Source: Pseudonocardia sp. MH-G8 | Lineage (GTDB): Bacteria; Actinomycetota; Actinomycetes; Mycobacteriales; Pseudonocardiaceae | Assembly (NCBI RefSeq): GCF_002262885.1 | Contig: NZ_NKYF01000040.1 | Location: 1-64,000 of the forward strand | Length of the DNA stretch: 64,000 nucleotides | Direction of reading: 5' to 3' | Shown: positions 26,946-36,137 of the stretch, piece by piece | How positions within the stretch are numbered: the first letter of the stretch is position 1 | How the letters are laid out: each line of letters starts with the position of its first letter | The notes under the pieces: model-generated | What the model was told of the DNA's origin: nothing | The model's database searches: none | The model's input: only the letters and a program-made list of their open reading frames with translations | Translations under genes and position numbers: made by a program

Positions 26946-27809
26946 GTGACGCCGGACACCCCGATCGACGCCCCTTCCGACGCGGACGACACGCCCGTCC
27001 CGCCCTCTCGACACATCGACACGGCGAAGCCGAGCGTCGCGCGGGTCTACGACTGCTTCCTGGACGGCAAGGACAACTACGCCGTCGACCGCGCCGTGTT
27101 CAACCAGGTCAACGACGTGACCCCGGCCATCGCGCGGCTCGCCAAGGCGCAACGGACGTGGCTCGGGCGGGTCACGCGGTTCCTCGTGAACTCGGCCCAC
27201 ATCGACCAGTTCCTCGACGTCGGGGCGGGCCTGCCCAGCGCGGAGAACACCCACCAGGCGGCCCAGCGGCTCAACCCCAGCGCGCGGGTGATCTACGTCG
27301 ACAACGATCCGATCGTGCTGGCGCACGGGCGGGCCATCCTCGAGGAGAACGACTTCACCCACCTGGTGGACGCCGACCTCACCAAGCCCGACGAGGTGCT
27401 CGGCCACCCGTTGGCGAAGAGGTTCCTGGAGGCCGGGGCTCCCATCGCGCTGATCCAGAGCAGCACCATGCACCACGTGTCGGACGACCTGCGCCCGCAC
27501 GAGATCGTCCGGCGCTACATGGAGCTGCTGCCCTCGGGCTCCTACCTCGTGCTGTCGCACTTCTGCGACCCCGAGGACGACGGTGAGGGCACGCGCCTGG
27601 CCCGGTTCATCGAGGACGTGTTCGCGAACGGCGCGATGGGCTCGGGGTACTTCCGCACCCGCGCGCAGATCGAGGAGTTCTTCGACGGCCTCGAGATGGT
27701 GGAGCCGGGCCTCGTCCGGCTGCGTGACTGGTGGCCCGACGGCCCTTCCTTCACGCCGGCCGACACGGGGGACGGGCTCGTGCTGGGCGGTGTCGCCCGC
27801 AAGCCCTGA
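26946..27809 (+). CDS. DUF574-type SAM-dependent methyltransferase
   Basis: 287 residues. DTAKPSVARVYDCFLDGKDNY is the family's opening signature; FLDVGAGLPSAENTH is the SAM-binding loop, followed by VIYVDNDPIVLAHG and ALIQSSTMHHV. It belongs to the Methyltransf_19 family, which is abundant in actinomycetes (sometimes more than ten copies) and often sits near regulatory or secondary-metabolism genes. The target is unknown. A GTG is used as the start. Convergent, 9 bases apart, with the lipoprotein glycosidase. Confidence 0.85.
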   Translation: MTPDTPIDAPSDADDTPVPPSRHIDTAKPSVARVYDCFLDGKDNYAVDRAVFNQVNDVTPAIARLAKAQRTWLGRVTRFLVNSAHIDQFLDVGAGLPSAENTHQAAQRLNPSARVIYVDNDPIVLAHGRAILEENDFTHLVDADLTKPDEVLGHPLAKRFLEAGAPIALIQSSTMHHVSDDLRPHEIVRRYMELLPSGSYLVLSHFCDPEDDGEGTRLARFIEDVFANGAMGSGYFRTRAQIEEFFDGLEMVEPGLVRLRDWWPDGPSFTPADTGDGLVLGGVARKP

Positions 27810-27818
27810 TGGGCGGTG

Positions 27819-29159
27819 TCAGGAGCTGCGCGGAACCACCGTGATGGACCAGCCCTGCACCGGCTCGGCGTCGCCGACCTGCACCTGGTCGGCGCTGGCG
27901 TTGACCACCACGGCGCCGTCGGGCGCGCGGAAGACCACGAGGGGCTGGGTGCTCGAGCGCCCGATCTCCACGTTGCCCTCGGCCAGCCGTGGCACCAGCC
28001 ACTGCCAGGCCGCGGTGAGCGGCGTGGGCTGCCCGCCGCCGTCCTCGGTGCTGTCGGTCCAGAGCGCGGCGTACTCCAGGTCGTGGCCCTGCGGGCCCCA
28101 CAGCAGCGCGCCCGCGGTGCCCGACTGCGCGTAGGCGGCGATGGTGGCGAGCGTGGTGGCGGCACTGGCCGGGCTGTCGGCCGCGCCCGTCTCGCCCACG
28201 GGCACGTCCGGGTAGAACTCGGCCCACCAGACCGGCAGGTCGGTGCGCTGGTGGATCCAGTTGGTGAGGTCGGCGAACTTCTGCGCGCCCTCCAGCGGGT
28301 CGGGCACCGTGTCCTGCTTGGTGGCGGTGGAACCGTCGACGGCGAGGAAGTCGGCGCCCACGTTGTGCGCCAACCAGTAGTCGACGACGTCGAGCGCCCG
28401 CTGGTCCGCGGCGCCCCACGGGCCGGTGACGTCCTTCGACGCGTCGGTCTCGCCCTCGTCGAGGCTGGTGAGCACGACGTAGGGGCCGCCGACCTCGACG
28501 TCGGAGCGCACGTTCTTCACCGCCGTGTACACCTGGTTGTAGAACTCGGTGTAGCCCTCGTAGTCCCAGCGGTTCGCGGCCTGGTTGTAGAAGCCCTTGA
28601 GCTCGTTCCACACCATCACGCGCTCGATCTGCGGGTAGCGCTCCACCGCCGCGGCGGCGAGCGCGGCGTAGTCGTCGAAGAACTCCGGCAACGGGTTGTC
28701 CTCGAGCAGGTCCCAGTCGGTCTCGCCCGCCTCGCCGCCCTTCATCCAGTCGGGCGCGCAGCACAGGGTGAGCACGGTCTTGTTGCCGGTCTCCTCGGTG
28801 AGCTCCATGCGCCGGTCGAGGGTTTCCCAGTCGTAGTCGCCGGGGGAGGGCTCCGGGTTGCTCGTGCCGAAGCCCATCAGGTGGTGGTTCTCCCACACCG
28901 CGCCGTCGTCGGAGAGGATCTCGATGCCACGCTCGGTGGCCTCGTCGGCGTGGTGCGGGTCGAGGCTGTCCTGCGTGTGCGTGACGCCCAGCTCCAGCGG
29001 CACGGGCTGTTGCTCCCACGAGAAGTCGGCGTCGTCCTCGATCGCGCGCAGCGTCTGCTCAGGGGCCGAGGTCGGCGTGCCCGTCGTCGTGCCGGAGCAG
29101 GCGACCAGCGCCATGCCGAGCACCGCGACGATGGCGGCGAGGGAACGGGGAGAACGCAC
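27819..29159 (-). CDS. Lipoprotein glycoside hydrolase (GH39-like, clan A)
   Basis: 446 residues. A signal peptide ends in a lipobox (LVAC, C21), so the protein is anchored to the outer face of the membrane. The TIM-barrel has the acid/base motif VMVWNELKG (E186) and a probable nucleophile in WWAEFYP (E314), the arrangement of beta-xylosidase/iduronidase-like enzymes. It may trim polysaccharides at the cell surface. GTG start with GAGG eight bases before. The tail (from about 360) resembles a small beta-domain. Substrate unknown. Confidence 0.8.
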   Translation of the reverse strand: MRSPRSLAAIVAVLGMALVACSGTTTGTPTSAPEQTLRAIEDDADFSWEQQPVPLELGVTHTQDSLDPHHADEATERGIEILSDDGAVWENHHLMGFGTSNPEPSPGDYDWETLDRRMELTEETGNKTVLTLCCAPDWMKGGEAGETDWDLLEDNPLPEFFDDYAALAAAAVERYPQIERVMVWNELKGFYNQAANRWDYEGYTEFYNQVYTAVKNVRSDVEVGGPYVVLTSLDEGETDASKDVTGPWGAADQRALDVVDYWLAHNVGADFLAVDGSTATKQDTVPDPLEGAQKFADLTNWIHQRTDLPVWWAEFYPDVPVGETGAADSPASAATTLATIAAYAQSGTAGALLWGPQGHDLEYAALWTDSTEDGGGQPTPLTAAWQWLVPRLAEGNVEIGRSSTQPLVVFRAPDGAVVVNASADQVQVGDAEPVQGWSITVVPRSS

Positions 29160-29216
29160 GGGAGAACCTCATCATTGTCCGGCACCTGGCCTGACGGCCC
29201 TGCTGAGGTCGAGACC

Positions 29217-30971
29217 CTACCGCTGAGCCTCGACAGGTGAGATGGTGGCAGGTCGCGCCTGTGCCGGGGCTGAGAAGTCGGCCGGGAGATGGGCCGGGAG
29301 ATCGCGGACGCGCCCGCCGACCAGCTCCACCACCTCGTCGAACCCGTCGAGCCGGCTGCGGTCGTGGGTGATGAGCACGAGCGAACGGCCCGCGGTGGCC
29401 GACAGCAGGTCGTCGAGCACCGCGTCGCGGGTGTCCGGGTCGAGGTGCGTCGTGGGCTCGTCGAGCACGAGCAGCGGCGCCCCGGGTCCGTCGGCCCCGG
29501 CGACCAGCAGGGCCCGGGCGAGCGCGAGCCGCACGCGCATCCCGCCCGAGAGGCGGGCGCCGTGGGGCCCCGCCTCGGTGTCGAGCAGACCGGTGTCGAG
29601 CCGGACCCGGCGCAGGACGGCGAGCAGCTCGTCGTCGTCCGCGTCGGGACGGGCCAGGCGCAGGTTCGCGCGCACGGTCCCGGCGAAGACGTGCGGGTCC
29701 TGCGGCATGCCGGTCACGCGGGCCCGCACTGCGTCGGGTGCCATCGTGGTGACGTCGACGCCGTCGAGGTGCACGGTGCCGGCGTCCGGGTCGCGGAAGC
29801 GGAACAGGACGTCGGCCAGCGTGCTCTTGCCCGACCCGCTGGGGCCCACCACGGCGATCCGCCGTCCGGGCGGCACGTCGAGGTCGACGCCGTCGAGCGC
29901 CCACGGCTCGCGCGGGCCGTAGCGCACCCGCAGGCCGCGGATCCGCAGCCCCGGCGCGCCGCCGGACACGTGCGGTTCCGGTGTGCGCGTGCGGACCGCG
30001 GGCGGGGTGTCGAGCACGTCGAACAGCCGGGCGCCCGCGGCGCGCACGGCCCCGAGGCGCGCGGCCGCCGCCGGCAGCGGCGCCACGATCTCGAACGCCG
30101 CCAGCGCGGTGAGCACCAGCACCGCGAGCGGCACCGCCTCGAGCGTCCCGTCGCGCACCGCGGCCACACCGAGCAGCAGGGTGCCCCACAGGGTGAGGCC
30201 GGCGAGCAGCGCGGACGCGCCCGCACCGAGGCCGAGCAGCCCCGCGTCGCGCCGCTCGACGCGCGTGAGCTCGGCGTCCGCCGCCGTGACGCGCTCGAGC
30301 GCGGCCGGCAGCGCGCCGTAGGCGACCAGGTCGGGGGCGCCGTGCAGGGTCTCGACGAGCGTGGTGGACAGCCGGGCCCGCGCGGCCGCCCGGCGCCGTC
30401 CCGGCCCGCGGCCCGCCGCTGCCGCGGCCAGTGGCACGGCGACCCCGCCCAGCAGCAGGCCCGCGGCGAGCAGCAGCCCGCCGGGCAGGAACAGCGCGCC
30501 GCTGACGAGCGTGACGCCCGCGCCCGTCACGAGCGCCGCCAGCGGCGGGGTGAGCCCGCGCACCAGCAGGTCCTGGGTGGCGTCGGTGTCGCTGACCAGC
30601 CGCGTGACGAGGTCGCCCGCCCGGAACCGGTGCACCGCCTCGGCGTGCGCCAGCCGGTCGTAGACGCGCGCGCGGGCGTCGGCGAGGGTGCGCAGGGCGG
30701 CGTCGTGGGTGAGCAGGCGCTCCAGGTAGCGCGCCACCCCGCGGGTGACGCCCAGCGCGCGGGTCGCGACGACGGCGACCGACAGGGCCGTGAGCGGCGG
30801 TGAGGTGGCCGCGGTGGCGATGAGCCAGGCCGCGACGACGAGCAGGGCGACGCCGGACCCGGTGGCGACGGCGCCGGCCAGCACCCCGAGCGCGAACCGC
30901 GCACCCCGCGGCCGGGCCAGCGCCACCATCCGCAGCAGCGGGTCCCGCGCGCGTCGGGTGGTGTCAGGCAC
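29217..30971 (-). CDS. cydC: Thiol reductant ABC exporter subunit CydC
   Basis: 584 residues: an N-terminal membrane domain with about six helices, then an ATPase domain with Walker A VGPSGSGKST, Q-loop MPQDPHV, signature LSGGMRVRLALARAL and Walker B LLVLDEPTTHLD. CydDC exports cysteine or glutathione-type thiols (in this group probably other low-molecular thiols) and is needed to assemble cytochrome bd. The GTG start overlaps the cydD stop by 8 bases. Last gene of cydABDC. Confidence 0.93.
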   Translation of the reverse strand: MPDTTRRARDPLLRMVALARPRGARFALGVLAGAVATGSGVALLVVAAWLIATAATSPPLTALSVAVVATRALGVTRGVARYLERLLTHDAALRTLADARARVYDRLAHAEAVHRFRAGDLVTRLVSDTDATQDLLVRGLTPPLAALVTGAGVTLVSGALFLPGGLLLAAGLLLGGVAVPLAAAAAGRGPGRRRAAARARLSTTLVETLHGAPDLVAYGALPAALERVTAADAELTRVERRDAGLLGLGAGASALLAGLTLWGTLLLGVAAVRDGTLEAVPLAVLVLTALAAFEIVAPLPAAAARLGAVRAAGARLFDVLDTPPAVRTRTPEPHVSGGAPGLRIRGLRVRYGPREPWALDGVDLDVPPGRRIAVVGPSGSGKSTLADVLFRFRDPDAGTVHLDGVDVTTMAPDAVRARVTGMPQDPHVFAGTVRANLRLARPDADDDELLAVLRRVRLDTGLLDTEAGPHGARLSGGMRVRLALARALLVAGADGPGAPLLVLDEPTTHLDPDTRDAVLDDLLSATAGRSLVLITHDRSRLDGFDEVVELVGGRVRDLPAHLPADFSAPAQARPATISPVEAQR

Positions 30972-32661
30972 CGCGCACCTCCGCGAGCTCCGCACGGGCC
31001 GGGTGGCCCGCGTCCAGGTGCACCACCGCGTCGGCGAGATCGGCCCAGCCCTCGTCGTGGGCCACGATCACGCCGGTGCGGCCCCGCAGCAGCCGGGCCA
31101 CGCCGGCGCGGACGGCGGCGGCGTGCTCCGGGTCGAGGTGCGCGGTGGGTTCGTCGAGCAGGACGATCGGCGCGTCGAGCACCTCTTGGCGCAGGAACGC
31201 CCTGGCCAGCGCGATCCGCTGGAGCTGGCCGGCCGAGAGCCGGTGCCCGCGCTCGCCGAGCGGGGTGTCGTAGCCCTGGGGCAGCGCCTCGACCACGGCC
31301 TGCGCCTCCGCCCGCTGCACGGCCCGCCGTACGGCGTGGTCGGGGGCGTCGGGCAGGCCGAGGCGGACGTTGTCGGCCACCGTGGCGTCGAACAGGTACG
31401 GGTGTTGCGGCAGCCAGGCGATGCGCCGACGCCAGGCGTCGGGGTCGGTGTCGCGCAGGTCGACCTCGCCCCCGTCGGCATCGCCGCTGACGAGCACCCG
31501 ACCTCCTGTGGGTTCGGCGAAGCGCAGCAGCAGCGAGAGCAGGCTGGTCTTGCCCGCGCCGCTGCGGCCGGTGACCAGCGTCGTCGTGCCGGGTTCCAGC
31601 ACGAGGTCGACGCCGTCGAGCGCGCGCGCCGCGCGGCCCGGGTACGTGAGCTCCACGTGGTCGAACCGCACGGCCGGGTGTGCCGCCGGCATGACCGGGG
31701 CAGGCGGTGCGACGGCCGCGCCCGGACGCTCCAGCACGGCGAACACCCGCTCGGCGGCGGTGACACCCTCCATGCTCGCGTGGAACCGCGCGCCGACCTC
31801 GCGCAGCGGCAGGTACGCCTCGGGCGCGAGGATCAGCACCAGCAGCGCCGTCTCCAGGTCCAGCCGGCCGTACAGCAGCCGCAGCCCGACCTCCACCGCC
31901 ACCAGGGCCACGGCCAGCGTGGCGAGCAGCTCCAGTACGAACGCCGACAGGAACGCCACGCGCAGGGTGCTCATCGTGGCCTCGCGGTGCGCGTCGGTCA
32001 CCCGCCGGATGAGCGCGGCCTCGGCCTTCGCGCGCCGGAAGACCGCCAGCGTGGGCAAACCCTCCACGACGTCGAGGAAGTGCCCGCCCAGGCGCTCCAG
32101 CAGGTGCCACTGCCGGCGCGTGCGCTCCTGGGTGTTCATGCCGACCAGCGCCATGAACACCGGGATCAGCGGCACCGTCAGCGCGATCACGAGCGCGGAG
32201 ATCCAGTCGGCCCGGAACACGACGACGAGCACGGCCACCGGCACGAGCGCGGCCAGCACGAGCTGGGGCAGGTAGCGGGCGACGTAGTCGTCCAGGGCGT
32301 CCAGGCCGCGGGTGGCGAGCGTGGTGAGCTCGCCCGCGTCGGTGGTGGCCGGGTCGCCGGCCGCGACGTGCCGGACGAGCCTGCGGCGCAGGTCGGACTT
32401 CACCCGGGCGGCGCTGCGCAGGGCGGTGGTCTCGGCGCCGTAGGCCAGCGCGGCGCGGGCGAGCGCGACGGCACCGACCGCGGCGACCGTCGTGCCCAGT
32501 GCCGCGGCCCCGCCGGCGGTGGCCCCGGCGACGGCGTGCGCCACCAGCCAGGCCTGCAGCAGGATCAGCGCGGTGGCGGCGAACCCGCACGCCACCGTGA
32601 CGGCCAGGTGCACCCGCACCGCCGCGGTGCTGCGGACCAGCCGCGGGTCCAGGGGCCTCAC
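30964..32661 (-). CDS. cydD: Thiol reductant ABC exporter subunit CydD
   Basis: 565 residues. Six membrane helices in the first 300 residues (for example VHLAVTVACGFAATALILLQAWLV), then an ATPase domain with TGRSGAGKTSLL, Q-loop WLPQHPYLF, signature LSAGQLQRIALARAF and IVLLDEPTAHLD. It pairs with CydC to form the heterodimeric exporter. The GTG overlaps the cydB stop (GTGA). The signature reads LSAGQ rather than LSGGQ, which is common in CydD. Confidence 0.93.
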   Translation of the reverse strand: MRPLDPRLVRSTAAVRVHLAVTVACGFAATALILLQAWLVAHAVAGATAGGAAALGTTVAAVGAVALARAALAYGAETTALRSAARVKSDLRRRLVRHVAAGDPATTDAGELTTLATRGLDALDDYVARYLPQLVLAALVPVAVLVVVFRADWISALVIALTVPLIPVFMALVGMNTQERTRRQWHLLERLGGHFLDVVEGLPTLAVFRRAKAEAALIRRVTDAHREATMSTLRVAFLSAFVLELLATLAVALVAVEVGLRLLYGRLDLETALLVLILAPEAYLPLREVGARFHASMEGVTAAERVFAVLERPGAAVAPPAPVMPAAHPAVRFDHVELTYPGRAARALDGVDLVLEPGTTTLVTGRSGAGKTSLLSLLLRFAEPTGGRVLVSGDADGGEVDLRDTDPDAWRRRIAWLPQHPYLFDATVADNVRLGLPDAPDHAVRRAVQRAEAQAVVEALPQGYDTPLGERGHRLSAGQLQRIALARAFLRQEVLDAPIVLLDEPTAHLDPEHAAAVRAGVARLLRGRTGVIVAHDEGWADLADAVVHLDAGHPARAELAEVRGA

Positions 32662-33692
32662 GACACGTGCGCGCGGGTGACGCGCCTGCGGAAGACCCAG
32701 TAGCTCCAGGACTGGTAGAGCACCACCAGCGGGAGGAACACGGCGCCGATCACGCTCAGGATCGTGAGCGTGTAGGGAGCCGAGGACGCGTTCGCCACCG
32801 TCAGGTCGAAGGCCGGGTCGAGCAGCGAGGGCAGCACGGCCGGGAACAGCGCGACGAACAGCACCGCCGTCGTGGCCGCCACCGCCACCGCCGTGGCGAG
32901 GAACGCCCAGCCCTCCCGGCGGCGGGTCAGCAGCGCGGTGCCCGACAGCAGCGCCGCCACGGCGCCGGCGGCGAGGACCGCCGTCGCGACCGAGCCGTGG
33001 TCGGCCTGGGTCCACATGAGGAACGCGAAGAGCGCTGCCGCAGCCACCGGGGCCGTGGTGCGCGCCGCGGTCCGGGCGCGGCGCCGGACCGGCCCGTCGG
33101 TCTTGAGGGCGAGGAACACCGCGCCGTGCAGGACGAACAGCGTCAGCGTGGCCAGCCCGCCCACCAGCGCGTACGGGTTGAGCAGGTCGAGCAGGCCGGA
33201 GCGCACCACCCCGTCGGGGCCCAGCTCGACACCGCGCACGATGTTGGCGAACAGCAGGCCCCAGACGAACGCCGGTGCGGCGCTGCCGAAGACGATCGCG
33301 GCGTCCCAGCGGGCCCGCCAGCGCGCGGCTGCCTTGATCTCCGCTTCGCTGTCGCTACGCGGGGCGACCTTGCCCCGGTACTCGAACGCCACCCCGCGCC
33401 CGATCAGCGCGACGATGATCAGCAGCACCGGCAGGTAGAACCCGCTCAGGGTGGCGGCGTACCAGGCGGGGAAGGCGGCGAACATGGCGCCGATCGCGGT
33501 GATGAGCCAGACCTCGTTGCCGTCCCAGACCGGGCCGATCGCGTTGATGACGACCCGGCGGTCGGCCTCGGCCTCCCGGCCGCGGCCGAGCACCGGCAGC
33601 AGCATCCCGACGCCGAAGTCGAACCCCTCGAGCACGAAGTAGCCGGTCCAGAGCACCGCGATCGCGACGAACCAGACGGTGGGCAGGTCCAT
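32658..33692 (-). CDS. cydB: Cytochrome bd oxidase subunit II
   Basis: 344 residues, eight to nine hydrophobic helices. The start MDLPTVWFVAIAVLWTGYFVLEGFDFGVGML is the family's hallmark, followed by VWDGNEVWLI. With CydA it forms the high-affinity quinol oxidase of the cytoplasmic membrane, which lets the cell respire at low oxygen. It follows cydA by 10 bases and overlaps cydD. Confidence 0.96.
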   Translation of the reverse strand: MDLPTVWFVAIAVLWTGYFVLEGFDFGVGMLLPVLGRGREAEADRRVVINAIGPVWDGNEVWLITAIGAMFAAFPAWYAATLSGFYLPVLLIIVALIGRGVAFEYRGKVAPRSDSEAEIKAAARWRARWDAAIVFGSAAPAFVWGLLFANIVRGVELGPDGVVRSGLLDLLNPYALVGGLATLTLFVLHGAVFLALKTDGPVRRRARTAARTTAPVAAAALFAFLMWTQADHGSVATAVLAAGAVAALLSGTALLTRRREGWAFLATAVAVAATTAVLFVALFPAVLPSLLDPAFDLTVANASSAPYTLTILSVIGAVFLPLVVLYQSWSYWVFRRRVTRAHVS

Positions 33693-33702
33693 GTCGCTCT
33701 CC

Positions 33703-35136
33703 TCAGTAGATGAACGCGGGGATGCGGTCGGACTCGGGCTCGCCCTCGCCGGGGTAGGGCATGACGTGCCCGGGTCCCGCCTTGACGTAGCGCAGGAGCA
33801 GCCGCGCCTCGACCACGGCGAGCACCCCGTAGAGCACGGTGAACACGGTGAGCGAGAAGGCGACCTCGGCGAGGCTCACACCGGGGGAGACGCTCGCCGC
33901 GGTGAGCAACTGCCCGACCACCGTCCAGGGCTGGCGACCCATCTCGGTGAGGACCCAGCCGAAGATGTTCGCGGCGAGGGCGGCGGGGAGGGCGACGATG
34001 GCCACGCGGTACATCCAGCGCTGCTGGGGCAGCGCGCCGCGCCGGGTGAGCCACAGACCCAGCACGCCGACGCCGACGCCGGCCATGCCCAGCCCGATCA
34101 TCAGCCGGAACGACCAGTACAGGACCGGGATGTTGGGCGTGTAGTCGCCGGGGCCGAACTGCGTGCTGTAGCGCTGCTGCAGGTCGTTGATGCCCTCCAC
34201 CTCGCCTGCGGGGGAGCCGGTGGCGAGGAAGCTGAGCACGTAGGGCACCTCGACGTCGATGATGTTGCGCCCGACGCCGACCTCCCCGATCTCGTGGTCG
34301 CCGATGGCGAACAGCGAGAACCCGGCGGCGCCCTCGCTGTCCCAGATCGCCTCCGCGGAGGCGAGCTTCATCGGCTCGTACTCGGCCATCAGCTTGGCCT
34401 GGTGGTCGCCCGAGAGCGCGACGACGGCCCCCGCGACGGCAGTCGTCATCAGGCCGGCACGCAGCGTCCGGCGGAACATGCCGGGCTCGTCCGGGTGGGG
34501 CGTGCGCTCGCGGTGCAGCAGCTTGTAGGCGCTCACGGCCACGACGAACAGCCCGGCGACCACGAACGACGCGCTGACGACGTGCACGTAGGTCGAGAGC
34601 GCCTGCGGGTTGGTGAGCACGGCGACGATGTCGGTGAGGTACGCGCGTCCGTTGGCCGGGTCGACGGCGAACCCGACGGGGTGGCGCATCCAGGCGTTGG
34701 CGGCGAGGATGAAGAACGCCGAGAGGTTGGAGCCGATCGCCGCGGCCCAGATCGTGGCCAGGTGCACGCGTCGGGGGAGCCGGTCCCAGCCGAAGATCCA
34801 CAGCCCGATGAACGTGGACTCGAGGAAGAACGCGAGCAGCGCCTCCAGCGCGAGCGGCGCGCCGAAGACATCGCCCACGAAGGTGGAGTAGCTGCTCCAG
34901 TTCATGCCGAACTGGAACTCCTGGACGATCCCGGTCACCACGCCCATCGCGAAGTTGATCAGGAACAGCTTGCCGAAGAACTTGGTGGCGCGCAGGTACT
35001 CCGGCCGCCCGGTGCGGTGCCACGCGGTCTGCAGCGAGGCGACGACGACGGACAGCCCGATCGTCAGCGGGACGAACAGGAAGTGGTAGATCGTCGTGAT
35101 CCCGAACTGCCAGCGAGCCAGGTCCAGTGCGTCCAC
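33703..35136 (-). CDS. cydA: Cytochrome bd oxidase subunit I
   Basis: 477 residues, about nine membrane helices. LARWQFGITTIYHFLFVPLTIGLS holds the heme ligand His (H18); the next conserved stretches are LINFAMGVVTGIVQEFQFGMNW and ESTFIGLWIFGWDRLP. The periplasmic Q-loop near 240-300 is short, as in most Gram-positive members. GR-x-PW (GRQPWTVVGQL) is near the C-terminus. Quinol oxidation takes place here. Two tandem palindromes lie 24-58 bases upstream of its start and probably control the operon. Confidence 0.96.
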   Translation of the reverse strand: MDALDLARWQFGITTIYHFLFVPLTIGLSVVVASLQTAWHRTGRPEYLRATKFFGKLFLINFAMGVVTGIVQEFQFGMNWSSYSTFVGDVFGAPLALEALLAFFLESTFIGLWIFGWDRLPRRVHLATIWAAAIGSNLSAFFILAANAWMRHPVGFAVDPANGRAYLTDIVAVLTNPQALSTYVHVVSASFVVAGLFVVAVSAYKLLHRERTPHPDEPGMFRRTLRAGLMTTAVAGAVVALSGDHQAKLMAEYEPMKLASAEAIWDSEGAAGFSLFAIGDHEIGEVGVGRNIIDVEVPYVLSFLATGSPAGEVEGINDLQQRYSTQFGPGDYTPNIPVLYWSFRLMIGLGMAGVGVGVLGLWLTRRGALPQQRWMYRVAIVALPAALAANIFGWVLTEMGRQPWTVVGQLLTAASVSPGVSLAEVAFSLTVFTVLYGVLAVVEARLLLRYVKAGPGHVMPYPGEGEPESDRIPAFIY

Positions 35137-35159
35137 GCGGTGCCTCCACCCCTTGGAAC

Positions 35160-35194
35160 TTCTACCGCCTGTAGTAGTTCTACCGTATGTAGAA
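35160..35194. promoter_or_regulatory. Two tandem palindromic operators upstream of cydABDC
   Basis: TTCTACCGCCTGTAGTA (35160-35176) and TTCTACCGTATGTAGAA (35178-35194) are 17-bp sites set 18 bp apart. Both are CTAC-N5-GTAG palindromes and the second has perfect 6-bp arms. They lie just before cydA on its template side, where a repressor would block transcription. The form does not look like a Rex site. The same CTAC-N5-GTAG form occurs at 10192-10204. Confidence 0.65.
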
Positions 35195-35247
35195 CCTCGG
35201 CGGCGGCCCGGGTGGCGCGAGTCTCGGCAGGGTCTGCGTCGCTTCGC

Positions 35248-36027
35248 TCAGTGCGGCCTGTCCATGAGGTAGTTGAACTCGATGCGGTCCGTGGCGAACA
35301 CGATGTCGGCCGCCTCGATCGGCACCAGGTCGTCCTGTCCGTCGCGCACTGCCCTGACCGTCTGGCGCACTTCGGCTACGGGTGCGCCCAGGGGAAGGGC
35401 GAGCGCTGTGCGCTCCTCCGTGGTGGCATCGCGGATGATCAAGTTCTCCTCGACCTGTTCCACTGTCCAGCCGATAGCGGCGAAGCGCGCTGCGAGTCCT
35501 TTGCCTCCGTGTGCGCCCGCATGGGGGTCCTCGATCTCCGTGTTCGCCGTGATGGCGAGCGGCTCCCAGGAGTACGACCAGCTGACCGGTCGGTCGTCGG
35601 CGAACGTGCGGGTGGTGGTCTCGGCCACGTCGTCTCCGACGCTCAAATCCAGGCGGCGGGCCACGCTGTCCGTGGCGGCCATGCGGCTGGTGGCGTGTTC
35701 GACCCGTGGCTGCATCCGGGCCCGCTCCGCCTCGAGGACGTACGTCGGGGCGGAGCCTTGGAAGTAGCGGTGTGGAGCGGAGCGCCGCAGCCGTCGCTGA
35801 GCAGTGACGAAGGTGCCCTTTCCCGGCACGCCGTAGATCAACCCCTCGGACCGCAGCACGTTCATCGCGTTCTTCGCGGTGATCATGCTGACGCCGTAGT
35901 GGTCGCTGAGGGCTGCGGCGCTGGGAAGGCGATCCTCTGGCGCGAGTGCGCTGTCGCGGATCTGTCGGCGGATATCACCGGCGATCCGCTCGTACTCCGG
36001 CACTCGTCGGTGGTCGGGTCGGGCCAT
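35248..36027 (-). CDS. GntR-family regulator with UTRA domain (HutC type)
   Basis: 259 residues from MARPDHRR, which has AGGAGGAG just upstream; a longer in-frame start is less likely. Residues 10-80 form the winged helix-turn-helix (LPSAAALSDHYGVSMITAKNAMNVLRSEGLI, GKGTFV). The rest is a UTRA effector domain. HutC-type regulators sense small ligands and repress their own promoters. Two 11-bp palindromes in the divergent gap are its likely operators. Similar regulators in actinomycetes are often found on integrative elements, but no other mobile gene is seen here. Confidence 0.9.
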   Translation of the reverse strand: MARPDHRRVPEYERIAGDIRRQIRDSALAPEDRLPSAAALSDHYGVSMITAKNAMNVLRSEGLIYGVPGKGTFVTAQRRLRRSAPHRYFQGSAPTYVLEAERARMQPRVEHATSRMAATDSVARRLDLSVGDDVAETTTRTFADDRPVSWSYSWEPLAITANTEIEDPHAGAHGGKGLAARFAAIGWTVEQVEENLIIRDATTEERTALALPLGAPVAEVRQTVRAVRDGQDDLVPIEAADIVFATDRIEFNYLMDRPH

Positions 36028-36051
36028 CGACTCCTCCTGGCATGTCGCCCC

Positions 36052-36081
36052 ATACCTGGTATAGATCGCCATACCAGGTAT
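36052..36081. promoter_or_regulatory. Paired GntR operators and promoter
   Basis: ATACCTGGTAT (36052-36062) and ATACCAGGTAT (36071-36081) are 11-bp palindromes and exact reverse complements of each other, 19 bp centre to centre, so both face the same side of the helix roughly two turns apart. They lie between the GntR gene and the divergent small gene. A plus-strand -10-like TATTAT follows at 36086-36091, so a bound protein would cover the promoter. This is an unusually AT-rich patch. Confidence 0.7.
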
Positions 36082-36137
36082 GTCATATTATACCGGCTGG
36101 CGTCTCGAGGTGCGGCGCCACTGGCAGCTGGGAGCCG

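Noticed and set aside
35137-35247. Rex site upstream of cydA
   Set aside because: The palindromes do not have the TTGTG...CACAA form; they are CTAC-N5-GTAG.
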